Origin: Streptomyces yatensis
Lineage (GTDB): Bacteria > Actinomycetota > Actinomycetes > Streptomycetales > Streptomycetaceae
Direction of reading: 5' to 3'
NCBI RefSeq assembly: GCF_018069625.1
Contig: NZ_CP072941.1
Span: 7,130,001-7,194,000, forward strand
Length of the DNA: 64,000 nt
Shown: one piece after another, positions 36,760-45,948 of the stretch
Layout: every line of letters begins with the position of its first letter
Numbering within the stretch: the first letter of the stretch is position 1
Made by a program: the position numbers and the translations under genes
The notes under the pieces: generated by a model
What the model was told of the DNA's origin: nothing
Databases searched by the model: none
The model's input: the letters and a program-made list of their open reading frames with translations, nothing else

Positions 36760-37422
36760 ATGGCCGAGAGCAAGAGCACACCGATCACGGCCGAGCTGTA
36801 CGACTACGTCCTGCGGCACAATCCGCCGCTCGACCCCGTACTGCGCGAGCTCGTCGAGGTCACCCACCGCAGCCTCCCGCGGGAGGCCGGGATGCAGTCG
36901 GCCGAGGAGCAGGCCCCGCTGCTGGCCTTCCTGGTCCGGCTGGTCGGTGCCCGGCACATCGTCGAGGTCGGCACCTTCACCGGCTTCTCCGCCCTGGCCA
37001 TGGCCCAGGCGCTGCCCGCCGACGGCAGGCTGATCGCCTGCGATGTGTCGGAGGAGTGGACGGCGTACGGGCGGAAGGCGTGGGCCAAGGCCGGTGTCGA
37101 GGCCCGTATCGACCTGCGGATCGCGCCCGCGCTGGACACCCTGCGCGCGATGCCCGCCGAGCCGCATATCGATCTCGCCTATCTCGACGCGGACAAGGGG
37201 AACTACATCCCGTACTGGGAGGAACTGGTCCCGCGGATGAACCCCGGCGGTCTGATCGTCGCGGACAACGTCTTCTACCACGGGGACGTCACGGCCCCGA
37301 CGCCGTCGACCGCGGGCGCCGCGATCCAGGCGTTCAACGATCATGTGGCGGCGGACGTCCGGATGGAGGCGGTCATGCTGACCGTCGCCGACGGCCTGAC
37401 GCTCGCGCGCCGACTGGGCTGA
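36760..37422 (+). CDS. Class I SAM-dependent O-methyltransferase (CCoAOMT/COMT type)
   Basis: The 220-residue enzyme has SAM motif I VEVGTFTGFSALAMAQAL, an acidic ribose-binding residue (LIACDVSEEW), and the metal-binding block AYLDADKGNYIPYWEEL plus DNVFYHGDV, typical of cation-dependent catechol-type O-methyltransferases. The substrate is unknown. The site gaaggggg precedes the ATG. The 195-bp upstream gap contains degenerate gtcaccaca and acacgccgg words but no clear promoter. Confidence 0.93.
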   Translation: MAESKSTPITAELYDYVLRHNPPLDPVLRELVEVTHRSLPREAGMQSAEEQAPLLAFLVRLVGARHIVEVGTFTGFSALAMAQALPADGRLIACDVSEEWTAYGRKAWAKAGVEARIDLRIAPALDTLRAMPAEPHIDLAYLDADKGNYIPYWEELVPRMNPGGLIVADNVFYHGDVTAPTPSTAGAAIQAFNDHVAADVRMEAVMLTVADGLTLARRLG

Positions 37423-37488
37423 GGCGGCCGGGCCGACCTCGTCAGGAGGCCGGACCGCGTCACGAGGGCCGGGCCGACCGCGACCGCG

Positions 37489-38391
37489 TCACCGAGAGCG
37501 GGGGCGGCGCAAGAACCGGGCCCAGCGGTGGCCCCCGGGCTTGTCGGGCTTGTCGGGCTTATCGGTGGGCTCGGCGCCGCCGGGCTGATCCAGCTTGCCC
37601 CACTTACCGGGCGGCTGACCGCGCCGTTCACCCGACTCCTCGCCGGCACCACGTCGCTCACCGGATTCACCGCGGCGCTCGGCGGACTCACGGCCCCCCT
37701 CTGCCCCCGCACCGGCACCGGCCGTAACGGGCCCACCCGGGGCTCCAGGCGTGACCGGGGTGCCGGGCGGGGCGGTCGTACCGGTCTGTTCGGCGGCGCG
37801 CCCGCGCGCGGCGATCAGGTCCCGGGCGTGGGCGGCCTCGCGTTCGGCCTGCTCGGGGTGGCGGGTCACCCAGTACGGATTGTCATGCGGCAGCCCGCCG
37901 CTGACCCGTCCGTACATGCCGAACCACATCAGCAGCAGCCCCACCACAAAGCTGAACAGCACGTTCTGCATCCGGAACGCCAGGAAGTTGAAGGTGGTCT
38001 CCAGCACCGCCAGATTGACGAACCCGCTCAGCAGGAAGAGGATCCCGAGCACCAGGTTGAGCGTCGAGGCGAAGTTGCCGCCGATGACCATGCCGACGAA
38101 CAGCAGCAGTCCGATGACGATGGAGAGCACGCTCAGCGCGCCGTTGGTGTTCAGCCCGGCGACCGTGTCACCGCCGATGTCGAAGAAGCCGACCTGGTCG
38201 ACCAGGCCCAGGCAGCCGAAGGCGACGAGCACCAGCCCCATGAGCCCGGCGCCGACGCGGTAGAACTTGCTGAGCCGGTGATCGACCGGCAGATGCTCAT
38301 CGAGCGAGGTGTGCGCGCCGATCCGCTCCGGGAAGTGCCGTGCGACTCCGGCGGGGTGAGGACCGATGGGGGAGGGGCGGCCCATAGCCAT
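37489..38391 (-). CDS. DUF4383 membrane protein with charged C-terminal tail
   Basis: The 300-residue protein has four membrane segments at about residues 45-165 (FYRVGAGLMGLVLVAFGCLG, LSVLSIVIGLLLFVGMVI, LNLVLGILFLLSGFVNLAVL, LFSFVVGLLLMWFGMYG), matching DUF4383. A long Gly/Glu/Arg-rich tail with ESGERRG-type repeats and repeated DKPDKP follows. Function is unknown. ATG at 38391 has an ideal aaggagg site. ATG at 38385 is an alternative. Confidence 0.88.
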   Translation of the reverse strand: MAMGRPSPIGPHPAGVARHFPERIGAHTSLDEHLPVDHRLSKFYRVGAGLMGLVLVAFGCLGLVDQVGFFDIGGDTVAGLNTNGALSVLSIVIGLLLFVGMVIGGNFASTLNLVLGILFLLSGFVNLAVLETTFNFLAFRMQNVLFSFVVGLLLMWFGMYGRVSGGLPHDNPYWVTRHPEQAEREAAHARDLIAARGRAAEQTGTTAPPGTPVTPGAPGGPVTAGAGAGAEGGRESAERRGESGERRGAGEESGERRGQPPGKWGKLDQPGGAEPTDKPDKPDKPGGHRWARFLRRPRSR

Positions 38392-38646
38392 CTCCGGCCT
38401 CCTTCTGCTGGCGCCGGACCTCGGCTTCGCGCTCCGCGCGGTCGAGGCGGTACCCCGCGGACGCCACGCCACCGTCGCGTAATGACGTACGCGCGCACAT
38501 CGGGGTGCGTCGCGTACGTACGGAGGCGCGGCACGGGTACGTACCTCCCAGGATCCGCCCCCGCCCCCGTCGGCTCAACCGCAGCTCAACCGCCGCCGAC
38601 CCTCAGCTCAACACGGGCGCACCCGCAGCTGAACACCGGCGCACCC

Positions 38647-38871
38647 TCAGCCGCAGCAGCCGCCCCCACAGCAACCGCCACCGCCACCCGACGGCGGCCG
38701 GGCCGGGGAGGCGGAGGAGGACGAGGCGCCGGTGACGGCCACGGTGGACAGCAGCTTCACCGTGTCGCCGTGCCCGTCCGGGCAGGACGCGGGAGCGGAG
38801 GACTCGGCCATCGGCCGGTTCAGCTCAAAGGTGGTGCCGCAGGCGCGGCAGCGGTACTCATAGCGAGGCAT
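38647..38871 (-). CDS. FmdB-family zinc-ribbon protein
   Basis: The 74-residue protein opens MPRYEYRCRACGTTFELNRP, the FmdB-type zinc ribbon, with the second Cys in ASCPDGHGD; only three of the four usual ribbon cysteines are clear, and His35 may be the fourth ligand. A Ser/Ala linker leads to a GGGGGCCGGGCCG tail that could bind metal. The ATG at 38871 is 6 nt after TATGCT, so the message is probably leaderless. A minisatellite lies 35 bp upstream. Confidence 0.85.
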   Translation of the reverse strand: MPRYEYRCRACGTTFELNRPMAESSAPASCPDGHGDTVKLLSTVAVTGASSSSASPARPPSGGGGGCCGGGCCG

Positions 38872-38905
38872 GGCAGGAGCATAACCACCGCACCGCAGGT
38901 CAGCC

Positions 38906-38980
38906 CCCCGAACGACAGGGCCCCGAACGACAGGGCCCCGAACGGCAGGGCCCCGGACGACAGGGCCCCGGACGACAGGG
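38906..38980. repeat. 15-bp tandem repeat, 5 copies
   Basis: The unit ccccgaacgacaggg is repeated at 38906, 38921, 38936, 38951 and 38966 with one-base variants. It lies between the coiled-coil gene stop codon (38997) and the FmdB gene promoter. Confidence 0.9.
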
Positions 38981-38996
38981 ACCCTGGCACGCGGGC

Positions 38997-40328
38997 TCAG
39001 TGCCCGCTGCCCCGCTCCTCCCGAATCCCCTGGACGACCCGGGCGGCGGTCTGCCGTACGGCCTCCGTCTCGGAGAGGAAGTGCCACCAGTCCGGATGCC
39101 GCCCCTCCAGCCCCGCGATGGCCCGCTCCAGGCGCTCCACGGCGTCGTCCAGCGGGCGGGCGTGGCGCGGATCGGGCGTGGAGCGCCCGGCCATGGCCAG
39201 CCGCTGCGCGTCGCGGATCGCGAACCGGGTGCGCTCGATCTCCTTCTGCTGGTCGAACGACACCTCGTCCAGCCGCCGCAGCCGGTCCCCGGCCGCCGAG
39301 ACGGCCTCGTCCGTACTGTTCAGCAGCGCCCGTACGGTGGCCAGCAGCGCGGTGGCGTCCGGCCAGCGCTGCTCCTCGCGCGCCGCCTGCGCCTCCTTGA
39401 GCTTCTCCTCGGCCTGCGCCACGTCCCGCGCCGCCTGCGCGGGGACCTGCTGCAGATCCTGCCAGCAGGCCGCGGTGTAGCGACGGCGCAGCTCGCTGAG
39501 GACGGGCTCGACCCCGGCGGCCCGCGTGGTGATCGCCTGCGCGCGGGTGCGCAGCGACACCAGCCGCTTGTCGATCTCCGCCGCCCGCTCCGGCAGCCGC
39601 TCGGCCTCCCCGCGCACCGCCTCCGCCCTGCGCAGCACATCATCGGCGCGCCGCAGGGTCTCCTGCACACCGTGCTGCCCGGCCCCCTGATTGAGCTTGG
39701 TCAACTCGGGCGACAGCGCCAGCCGGGCCGCCAGATCGTCGGCCCGCAGCCCCGACGCACGCACCGCGTCCAGCGCGTTACTCGCCGCGAGCAGCGCCTG
39801 CCGCGCCCGCTCCACCGCCGGCGCCAGCCGCGCCAGCCGCGTCTCGGCCTGCTCCAGCAGCGGGCCCAGCCCCTGCGCGAACCGGTCCAGATCCGCCTTG
39901 GTGCGCTCCAGCGCGTCCGTCGCCCGGGTCAGATCGGCGCGCGCCCGGGAGGCCGTCGCCGCGTCCAGATCGTCCCGATCCAGATCATGCGCGTCCACCG
40001 CCGTGATGTAGTCCCGGCTGACCTGGTCGATCCGCTGCCCCAGCGCCGAGAAGTCGGCCGCCGTCCGGCGCGCGGCGGGCGAATCGTCCACGGCGGTGAT
40101 CGTCTCGATGGAGATCCGCAGATCCCGCTGCGCCGTGTCCAGCTCATAGAACGCCGCCGCCGCGGCGTCCTTGGCCGCCTGCGCCTCGGCCCGCTGACTC
40201 TCCCCCCGCCCCCCGAACCACCGCCGCCCCCCGCTCCCACCAGCGAACGAAAGCGCCCCCACCACCGCCAACAACGGCACCGGCAGCAACATCAGCCCGA
40301 GCACGGAGGGACGCCGCGAACGACGCAT
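38997..40328 (-). CDS. Membrane-anchored coiled-coil protein, function unknown
   Basis: The 443-residue protein starts with a short basic segment and a single hydrophobic anchor (VLGLMLLPVPLLAVVGALSF). Nearly 400 residues of Ala/Arg/Glu/Leu-rich heptad-like helix follow (LERTKADLDRFAQGLGPLL; AQAEEKLKEAQAAREEQRW). It would form a long coiled coil outside the membrane. I do not recognise the family with certainty. ATG at 40328 was chosen for the anchor position, and the frame is open further upstream. No catalytic motif is seen. Confidence 0.75.
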   Translation of the reverse strand: MRRSRRPSVLGLMLLPVPLLAVVGALSFAGGSGGRRWFGGRGESQRAEAQAAKDAAAAAFYELDTAQRDLRISIETITAVDDSPAARRTAADFSALGQRIDQVSRDYITAVDAHDLDRDDLDAATASRARADLTRATDALERTKADLDRFAQGLGPLLEQAETRLARLAPAVERARQALLAASNALDAVRASGLRADDLAARLALSPELTKLNQGAGQHGVQETLRRADDVLRRAEAVRGEAERLPERAAEIDKRLVSLRTRAQAITTRAAGVEPVLSELRRRYTAACWQDLQQVPAQAARDVAQAEEKLKEAQAAREEQRWPDATALLATVRALLNSTDEAVSAAGDRLRRLDEVSFDQQKEIERTRFAIRDAQRLAMAGRSTPDPRHARPLDDAVERLERAIAGLEGRHPDWWHFLSETEAVRQTAARVVQGIREERGSGH

Positions 40329-40533
40329 ACGGGCTCCCGGACGCGCAGACTCCCGCGATGGACGCGCAGACTCTGCAGATGTCGCCGCCACTACCCGCTC
40401 CCGATGGATTGCCCAGGTCCGAATGTCATTCTCCCACCCGACACTGACGAGCACAGCGCTCGGTTCGGTTCGCGATCTGCGGACTTCTCTCACCGAACCC
40501 CGACGTGGCCCCCTCCCCGGGCCGCCTTCACGA

Positions 40534-40564
40534 TTGCCGCACCACCCCGGGGACCCTGTAGGCT
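40534..40564 (+). promoter_or_regulatory. Probable tRNA-Val promoter
   Basis: TTGCCG (40534-40539) and TAGGCT (40559-40564) are 19 bp apart and end 13 bp before the tRNA. Assignment rests on position and partial consensus only. Confidence 0.4.
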
Positions 40565-40577
40565 GACAGCTCCCCCA

Positions 40578-40649
40578 GGGCGCATAGCTCAGCGGTAGAG
40601 CGCTGCCCTTACAAGGCAGATGTCGGCGGTTCGAACCCGTCTGCGCCCA
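40578..40649 (+). tRNA. tRNA-Val (anticodon TAC)
   Basis: A 72-nt cloverleaf is complete: acceptor gggcgca/tgcgccc, D-arm gctcagcggtagagc, anticodon stem ctgcc/ggcag with loop cttacaa (anticodon TAC), and T-arm ggcggttcgaacccgtc. The discriminator is A. CCA is not encoded. No integrase gene or duplicated 3' end was seen nearby. Confidence 0.96.
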
Positions 40650-40668
40650 CAGTGATGGACCAGCCACG

Positions 40669-40698
40669 AAGCCCCGCACCGAGATCGGTACGGGGCTT
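40669..40698 (+). terminator. Hairpin terminator after tRNA-Val
   Basis: aagccccg pairs with cggggctt and accg with cggt around a 4-nt loop, 20 bp after the tRNA. It can also serve the convergent gene ending at 40710. Confidence 0.75.
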
Positions 40699-40709
40699 TG
40701 CTCACCGCC

Positions 40710-41360
40710 TCATCCCGCCCCGCCATCGAGCAGCCAGTGGTAACGCAGCCGCAGCGCCCGCTCGGTGCTGGCCGCCACCGTGCAGAGCCCGACCAACGTG
40801 TTGCCCCAGGCCGGTAGGTCGATGGGCGAGGTGAAGGTGCCGACGTACTGGGCGACCCCCTCCGGGGCCCGGGTGATCTGTTCGGCGAGCTGGAGGACCA
40901 GCAGCACCAGGCCGATGGCGAGCACGATCACCGAGAGGAAGCCGATCCAGCGGCTCAGTGCGGGGTGCGATCGGTCGAGGCGGGCGCGGCGGCCTTCGGC
41001 GGATTTGGGGTCCGGGACGAGCTGGTGCTCGGTCCTCCCGGCGGTGACGTAGTGGCAGCGCTTGAGTCCGAAGGTGCTCGCCCTTACTTCGACGGTGCCG
41101 CCCTGGACGGGGAAGACGGCGGGGACTTTGGACTCGGCGTGATGTCTGCCGTCGAGGTACAGATGGGCGATGACCCCGGACGACTGCTTCTGATGCCTGA
41201 CGTCGACGGCGTAGACCGTCTGCCGGCCGTCGTCGTTCATCAGCCGGAGGTAGAACAGTGCCCGGGAGAGCATCTGCCACCAGCGGAAACGCTTCAGCGC
41301 TCGCCCGTCCCCGGCCTTGACCCGCTGCACGGCCCGGCGGTGCCGCACGTCCTTGAACAT
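40710..41360 (-). CDS. Hypothetical membrane protein
   Basis: The 216-residue protein has a soluble N-terminal part rich in aromatic and basic residues (RFRWWQMLSRALFYLRL). Two C-terminal membrane segments follow (IGFLSVIVLAIGLVLLVLQL and a weaker one around LPAWGNTLVGLCTVAAS). I do not recognise the family. It lies 13 bp upstream of the secreted peptidase gene on the same strand, so the two may be co-transcribed. Confidence 0.75.
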   Translation of the reverse strand: MFKDVRHRRAVQRVKAGDGRALKRFRWWQMLSRALFYLRLMNDDGRQTVYAVDVRHQKQSSGVIAHLYLDGRHHAESKVPAVFPVQGGTVEVRASTFGLKRCHYVTAGRTEHQLVPDPKSAEGRRARLDRSHPALSRWIGFLSVIVLAIGLVLLVLQLAEQITRAPEGVAQYVGTFTSPIDLPAWGNTLVGLCTVAASTERALRLRYHWLLDGGAG

Positions 41361-41373
41361 GTCTGGGCTCCCG

Positions 41374-42843
41374 CTACTTGCCCGGCTCCGCCGCGCAGGC
41401 GAGGTCCTGCGTCGGACGCTGCCCGGTGGTCAGGAATGCCGTCACCGCGTCGTTCGCGCATGTGTTGGGGCCGAACGGATAGACGCCGTGCCCGCCTTGG
41501 TCGGCCGTCACCATCGTGGCCCGCTTCCCGAACGCCCGCCGCAGCTTCTGGGCGCCGACCAGCGGAGTGCCCGGGTCGCGCTCGTTCTGCACCATGAGCA
41601 CGTTCGACGGGCCCCGGCCACCGATGCGCACCGGCGGCTCGACCCGCGTGTCGGGCCAGAACGCGCACGGTCCGATACCGGCCGAGGAGCCGCCCAGCAT
41701 GGGGTGGTTCAGCCGGTCGACCGCGACATTCCGCTGGTACTCCCGGACCGTTTCCGGCCAGCGATTATCGCCGCATATCACCGAAAAGCGGGCGGACATG
41801 AAGTTCTCCATGTTCGGCAGCGGTGGGTTGGGCGGCGCTGGCCGGTTCGTGTCGAGCGCCTGCCAGGTCTTGGCCAGCTGGGGCATGTTCGCATCGCTGT
41901 AGAGGGAGTCGAAGGTGATCCCGCGGAACAGATTCCCGTCGTAGCCCTGGACCGGTTTCGCCTCCAACCGCGCCGCGAGATCGAAGAATTTCGCGGTCAC
42001 CTGCTTCGGTGTGGTGCCCAGACCGTATTCGGGGTGCGCGGCCACGAACGCCGCGAAGTCCGGGAACCGGTCCTCCATCCCACGGGCGAACAACCGCGTG
42101 GCCGTGACGTCGTAACCGCCGGGGCCCAGGTTGCTGTCCAGCACCATCCGGTCGCTGCGCTCCGGGAACATCGTCGTGTACACCGCACCGAGGTAGGTGC
42201 CGTAGGAGGCGCCGAGGTACGACAGCTTCGGCACGCCCAGCGCCGCCCGGATCCGGTCCATGTCGCGCGCGGTGTTCGCGGTGGTGATGTGCGGGTGCAT
42301 CGACGCCGTCCGGGAGGTGGCGCACTGTTCGGCGATGGTCCGCGCGTTCCCCGCCTCCCGCGCGACATCGGCCGCGGTGTGCGCGTACGGCGGGAGGTTG
42401 CCGCGCTTCTGCTGTTCCGGCGTCAGGTCGCAGGTCACCGGCGTGCTGCGGCCGACACCGCGCGGGTCGAAGCCGATCACGTCGTAGGAGTCCAGCACCT
42501 TCCGCGGCAGCCCTGAGGAGGCAAGAACGGCCGGGTAGCCCAGCCCCGTGATGCCGGGGCCGCCCGGATTGGTCAGCAGTACGCCGCGGCGCTGCGACGG
42601 TTTCTCGCTCGCCAGCCGGGAGATCGCGATCTCGATCTGGCGGCCGTCCGGATCCCGGTAGTCCAGCGGGACTTCGAGCGTCGCGCATTCGAGGCGCGAG
42701 GAGGCGGCCTTCTCCGAGCACGGGCCCCACCGCACGGTGTCCGGTGTCGCGGCCGCCTCCGATGCTCCTGGAATCGCGGTCGCCGCCATTGCGGATGCCA
42801 CTACCGCGGTGGTGGCGAGGGCGAGGGGCAGGGTTCTGCGCAT
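41374..42843 (-). CDS. Secreted alpha/beta hydrolase, tripeptidyl aminopeptidase (TAP) type
   Basis: The 489-residue enzyme has a signal peptide (PLALATTAVVASAMAATAI then ASEA) and the serine-peptidase alpha/beta fold. Features are the oxyanion block LTNPGGPGITGLG, VIGFDPRGVGRSTPV, nucleophile Ser in LGASYGTYLGAVY, and a C-terminal TAP-like region with Asp (NERDPGTPL) and His (DQGGHGVYPFG). Such enzymes remove tripeptides from peptide or proprotein ends. ATG at 42843 has an aggagg site. The two-component system at 43505 lies upstream on the other strand. Confidence 0.92.
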   Translation of the reverse strand: MRRTLPLALATTAVVASAMAATAIPGASEAAATPDTVRWGPCSEKAASSRLECATLEVPLDYRDPDGRQIEIAISRLASEKPSQRRGVLLTNPGGPGITGLGYPAVLASSGLPRKVLDSYDVIGFDPRGVGRSTPVTCDLTPEQQKRGNLPPYAHTAADVAREAGNARTIAEQCATSRTASMHPHITTANTARDMDRIRAALGVPKLSYLGASYGTYLGAVYTTMFPERSDRMVLDSNLGPGGYDVTATRLFARGMEDRFPDFAAFVAAHPEYGLGTTPKQVTAKFFDLAARLEAKPVQGYDGNLFRGITFDSLYSDANMPQLAKTWQALDTNRPAPPNPPLPNMENFMSARFSVICGDNRWPETVREYQRNVAVDRLNHPMLGGSSAGIGPCAFWPDTRVEPPVRIGGRGPSNVLMVQNERDPGTPLVGAQKLRRAFGKRATMVTADQGGHGVYPFGPNTCANDAVTAFLTTGQRPTQDLACAAEPGK

Positions 42844-43038
42844 GCGAAGGTCCTCCTGAGGGGGCCTACGGGGTGTATGGGATATACGGGGTGTATAGGG
42901 GTGTGCGGGGCGTGTGGGGTGAATGGGGCGCATGAGGTGTGCGGGACGCACGGGGGGTGCCGGAATGGGCGGCTTGGTACGGCCCGCCGCCGGCCGCATT
43001 CACGTGCCGCATCGGCGAGCCGGGGCGTCCCGGTGCCG

Positions 43039-43314
43039 TCAGAGCTTTCCTCGGCCGTGGCTTCGGCCGGAATGACCGAAAGACCCGGTGTTCGGTCTCT
43101 GGCGGGTGTGTGCCCAGCCACCGGCCACCGTTCCGAGGAGCGCGATGCATCCGAGGAGGATCAGCCGGCCGGTGAAGCCGCCAGGGACCCAGTCGAGGAT
43201 GCCCCACAGCACCTCGGAGTCCCGGTCGAGCAAACCGCGGATCACCGTTTGGGCGGCCAGGGCTGTGATCACCAACCCGACCGCCTCAAGGGCCGCATAG
43301 CCACCCTTGCGCAT
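43039..43314 (-). CDS. Small membrane protein
   Basis: The 91-residue protein has two predicted membrane segments (LEAVGLVITALAAQTVI and FTGRLILLGCIALLGTVAGG) joined by a short loop, and a basic Gly/Ser/Arg tail. ATG at 43314 is preceded by acggag. Codon bias is normal for the organism. I do not recognise the family. It is divergent from the two-component system gene pair starting at 43505 (190-bp gap) and could be part of that signalling unit. Confidence 0.65.
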   Translation of the reverse strand: MRKGGYAALEAVGLVITALAAQTVIRGLLDRDSEVLWGILDWVPGGFTGRLILLGCIALLGTVAGGWAHTRQRPNTGSFGHSGRSHGRGKL

Positions 43315-43504
43315 CGCGTTTCTCCGTCTCGTGTCCGGTTGTCTCGGCACGTGAACGAGTCTGTTCGCGCGGCGCGGCCGGCACATCGGCCCGGCGGCTC
43401 GAACCGTCTGCCACCACGGGCGAGGTGCTGATTCGACTCTGGTCGAGGTCGCGCCCCACCCCTGGTCGGATTCGCCGGCCGTACGGTCTCGCGATAATGA
43501 CCAG

Positions 43505-44686
43505 GTGAACACGGACGTCGTGCCACGGCTCGAGTGGTGGCAGCAGACCTGGCGGCTCGCGGCGGCAGCGGCGGCGGGCGTACCGTTCTGGCTTTCCATC
43601 GGTGTGGTGATGCGGCAGCAGACGGGCGAAACCAGCTCGTGGTTCCTCATCGGTGATCCGCTGGTGGCTCTCGGCTGCCTGACGGCGCTGGTCTGGCGGC
43701 GGAGGTTCCCGCTGGCCGTCGCCATGACGGTCGCGATCGCCTCGACCGCGTCGGCACTCGCCGCCGGCGCCGCGTTTCTGGCGCTGGTTTCGCTCTCCAC
43801 TCGTCGCCGTCCGGTGGAGAGCGGGGTCGTTGGGCTGGCCTTCGTGACCGCGTCACAGTTCACCGGCGGGCTCTACCCGGTGCAGCGCACGTCCGACTCG
43901 TGGTGGCTCGAACTCACCTTCCCGGCGTTGACCGCGGGCATCGCGGTGGCCGTGGGCATGGCCATCGGCGCGCGCCGGGTCGAAGTGCGGTCGTTGCGGG
44001 AACGGGCGGAGAGCGCGGAACGGGAACAGACCGCCCGCGCGGCGCAGGCCCGCGCCCTGGAACGCAATCGGATCGCCCGCGAGATGCACGACGTGCTCGC
44101 GCACCGGATCTCCCTGGTCGCCATGCAGGCCGGAGTGCTGGACCACCGCGGCGACCTCACCGCCGAGGAGAACCGCGTGCTGGTCCGCGGCATCGCCGAC
44201 GGCTCCCACCAAGCACTGGAAGAACTACGGGACGTCCTCGGTGTGCTCCGGGCCGACCCGGGCCGCCCGGAACCGCCGCAACCCTCCCTCGACCGCATCC
44301 CCGACCTGGTGGCCGATGCCCGTGCGTCGGGACTGGACGTCACGTTCGCCACCACCGTGGCGGGGGTTCCGTCCGATGTCGTCGGACGAACCTGCTACCG
44401 GATCGTCCAAGAGGGCCTGACCAACGCCGCGAAACACGCCCCCGGCGCATCCGTACGCATCGCCCTCGAAGGAACGGCGGGCGACACGCTCAACGTCAGC
44501 GTGCACAACTCCGCGGCCACCAGGGCCACCGCACAGCCACCGGCATCGGGATTCGGGCTGCTCGGCCTCACCGAACGCATCGACCTCGCCGGCGGAAAGC
44601 TCAACCACCACCGCACACCCGACGACGGATATCTCCTCACCGCACAACTACCTTGGCCACACCCCACCCACGAAAAGAGAACCTGA
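43505..44686 (+). CDS. Sensor histidine kinase (HisKA_3 type)
   Basis: The 393-residue kinase has about five membrane segments in residues 18-155, a phosphoacceptor region with His195 in RIAREMHDVLAHRI, and a HATPase domain (CYRIVQEGLTNAAKHAPGAS; GFGLLGLTERIDLAGG). The GTG start at 43505 directly precedes the conserved N-terminus. The stop codon abuts the GTG of the response regulator gene with no gap, so the pair is translationally coupled. The signal and targets are unknown. Confidence 0.94.
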   Translation: MNTDVVPRLEWWQQTWRLAAAAAAGVPFWLSIGVVMRQQTGETSSWFLIGDPLVALGCLTALVWRRRFPLAVAMTVAIASTASALAAGAAFLALVSLSTRRRPVESGVVGLAFVTASQFTGGLYPVQRTSDSWWLELTFPALTAGIAVAVGMAIGARRVEVRSLRERAESAEREQTARAAQARALERNRIAREMHDVLAHRISLVAMQAGVLDHRGDLTAEENRVLVRGIADGSHQALEELRDVLGVLRADPGRPEPPQPSLDRIPDLVADARASGLDVTFATTVAGVPSDVVGRTCYRIVQEGLTNAAKHAPGASVRIALEGTAGDTLNVSVHNSAATRATAQPPASGFGLLGLTERIDLAGGKLNHHRTPDDGYLLTAQLPWPHPTHEKRT

Positions 44687-45364
44687 GTGGACAGCGAGCG
44701 GGAGCCGGTGCGTGTCGTCATCGTCGACGACGAACAGCTGGTGCGCATGGCGCTGCGGCTCGTCATCGACGGCGAACCGGACCTGACCGTCGTCGCGGAG
44801 GCGGCCGACGGGAACGCCGCGATCGCCGTGGTGGACGAGCAGCGGCCGGACGTCGTGCTGATGGACGTGCGGATGCCCGGCCGCGACGGTCTCAGCGCGA
44901 CCCGGGAACTCCTCACCCGGCGCCCGGCGCCACGGGTGCTCATGCTGACCACCTTCGACTCCGACGACCTCGTGCTCGGCGCCCTGCGCGCCGGAGCACT
45001 CGGGTTCGTCCTCAAGGACACCCAACCGCCGCAGATCCTCGACGCGGTGCGGACCGTCGCGGACGGCAACCCCGTGCTGTCCCCGGCGGCCACGGCACGA
45101 GTGATCGCCGCGGCCACCGGCCCGCAGTCCGCCCACGCCCGCCACTCATTCCGCGAAGCCGCGCGGAAGCAGCTGTCCACACTGACCGAACGCGAACGCG
45201 AAACCGCCCGGGCCATCGCGGACGGACTGGGCAACCCGCAGATCGCCCAGCGGCTGCACATCAGCGTCGCGACCGTCAAGGCCCACACCAGCAGCCTGTT
45301 CGCCAAGCTGGCGGTCGAGAACCGGGTACAGATCGCACTCCTGGTCCGCGACGCGGAGGACTGA
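44687..45364 (+). CDS. Response regulator, NarL/LuxR type
   Basis: The 225-residue protein has a receiver domain (DD at 14-15, phosphoacceptor Asp60 in DVVLMDVRMPGRDG, Lys in FVLKDTQPP) and a LuxR-type HTH near the C-terminus (LTERERETARAIADGLGN; HISVATVKAHTSSLFAKL). It is coupled to the upstream kinase. It is similar in architecture to the 13553 regulator but clearly a different subfamily. Confidence 0.95.
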   Translation: MDSEREPVRVVIVDDEQLVRMALRLVIDGEPDLTVVAEAADGNAAIAVVDEQRPDVVLMDVRMPGRDGLSATRELLTRRPAPRVLMLTTFDSDDLVLGALRAGALGFVLKDTQPPQILDAVRTVADGNPVLSPAATARVIAAATGPQSAHARHSFREAARKQLSTLTERERETARAIADGLGNPQIAQRLHISVATVKAHTSSLFAKLAVENRVQIALLVRDAED

Positions 45365-45433
45365 CCGTGCAACGAGTGCGCGACTCCTGACGCCAAGTGC
45401 CACGGGCCCGAGCGGAACCCGTAGGGTTCCCCC

Positions 45434-45658
45434 ATGGTGACTGCGACGGTCCGTGAGTGGAGCGACGAGGAAGGCTGGGGCGTGCTCGACTCGCCCGAGA
45501 CTCCGGGCGGCTGCTTCGGCCATTTCTCCGACATCCAGGTGACCGGCTTCCGCACCCTGTCGCCCGGACAGCAGGTGGACCTCGAGTGGGAGGCCCCCGG
45601 CTTCAAACAGGACGGGTACGACTACCGCGCGGTGAGCATCGTGCCGCGATCCGCCTGA
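45434..45658 (+). CDS. Cold-shock domain-like protein (divergent)
   Basis: The 74-residue OB-fold protein aligns with cold-shock domains, but the RNA-binding motifs are changed: RNP1-like EGWGVLDS replaces KGFGFI, and RNP2-like CFGHFSDI replaces VFVHFSAI. Function in RNA binding is therefore uncertain. ATG at 45434 is 6 nt after TAGGGT (leaderless). It stands alone after the second two-component system. Confidence 0.82.
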   Translation: MVTATVREWSDEEGWGVLDSPETPGGCFGHFSDIQVTGFRTLSPGQQVDLEWEAPGFKQDGYDYRAVSIVPRSA

Positions 45659-45948
45659 CCTCCACAGCGCCGTCGTGGTCACTCCGTTCTTCAATGTCGC
45701 ATGACGGAACTTCCATCCCGCAGGGCCTCGGTCTCCGGAGGCATTCAGCGGACCCGGTCAGCGTGTCGGGGTGCGGTGGCCGAGGCGGCGGGGTGGGATG
45801 GGCACGGCGCACAACGGCCAACGGCTCGGTGCCGGCCAGGGTGTTCCGGGCCTCGAGTTCCGGCTCCGCCTGGGCGTTCCGGGCCTCGAGTTCGGGCCCC
45901 GGCGGCGCCGCGACACACATCGTCCCCCGCTCACCTCCGGAGACAGCG

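Noticed and set aside
40578..40649. tRNA-Val as the attachment site of an integrated element
   Set aside because: No integrase or excisionase gene and no repeated 3' tRNA end were found, and the flanking genes look chromosomal.
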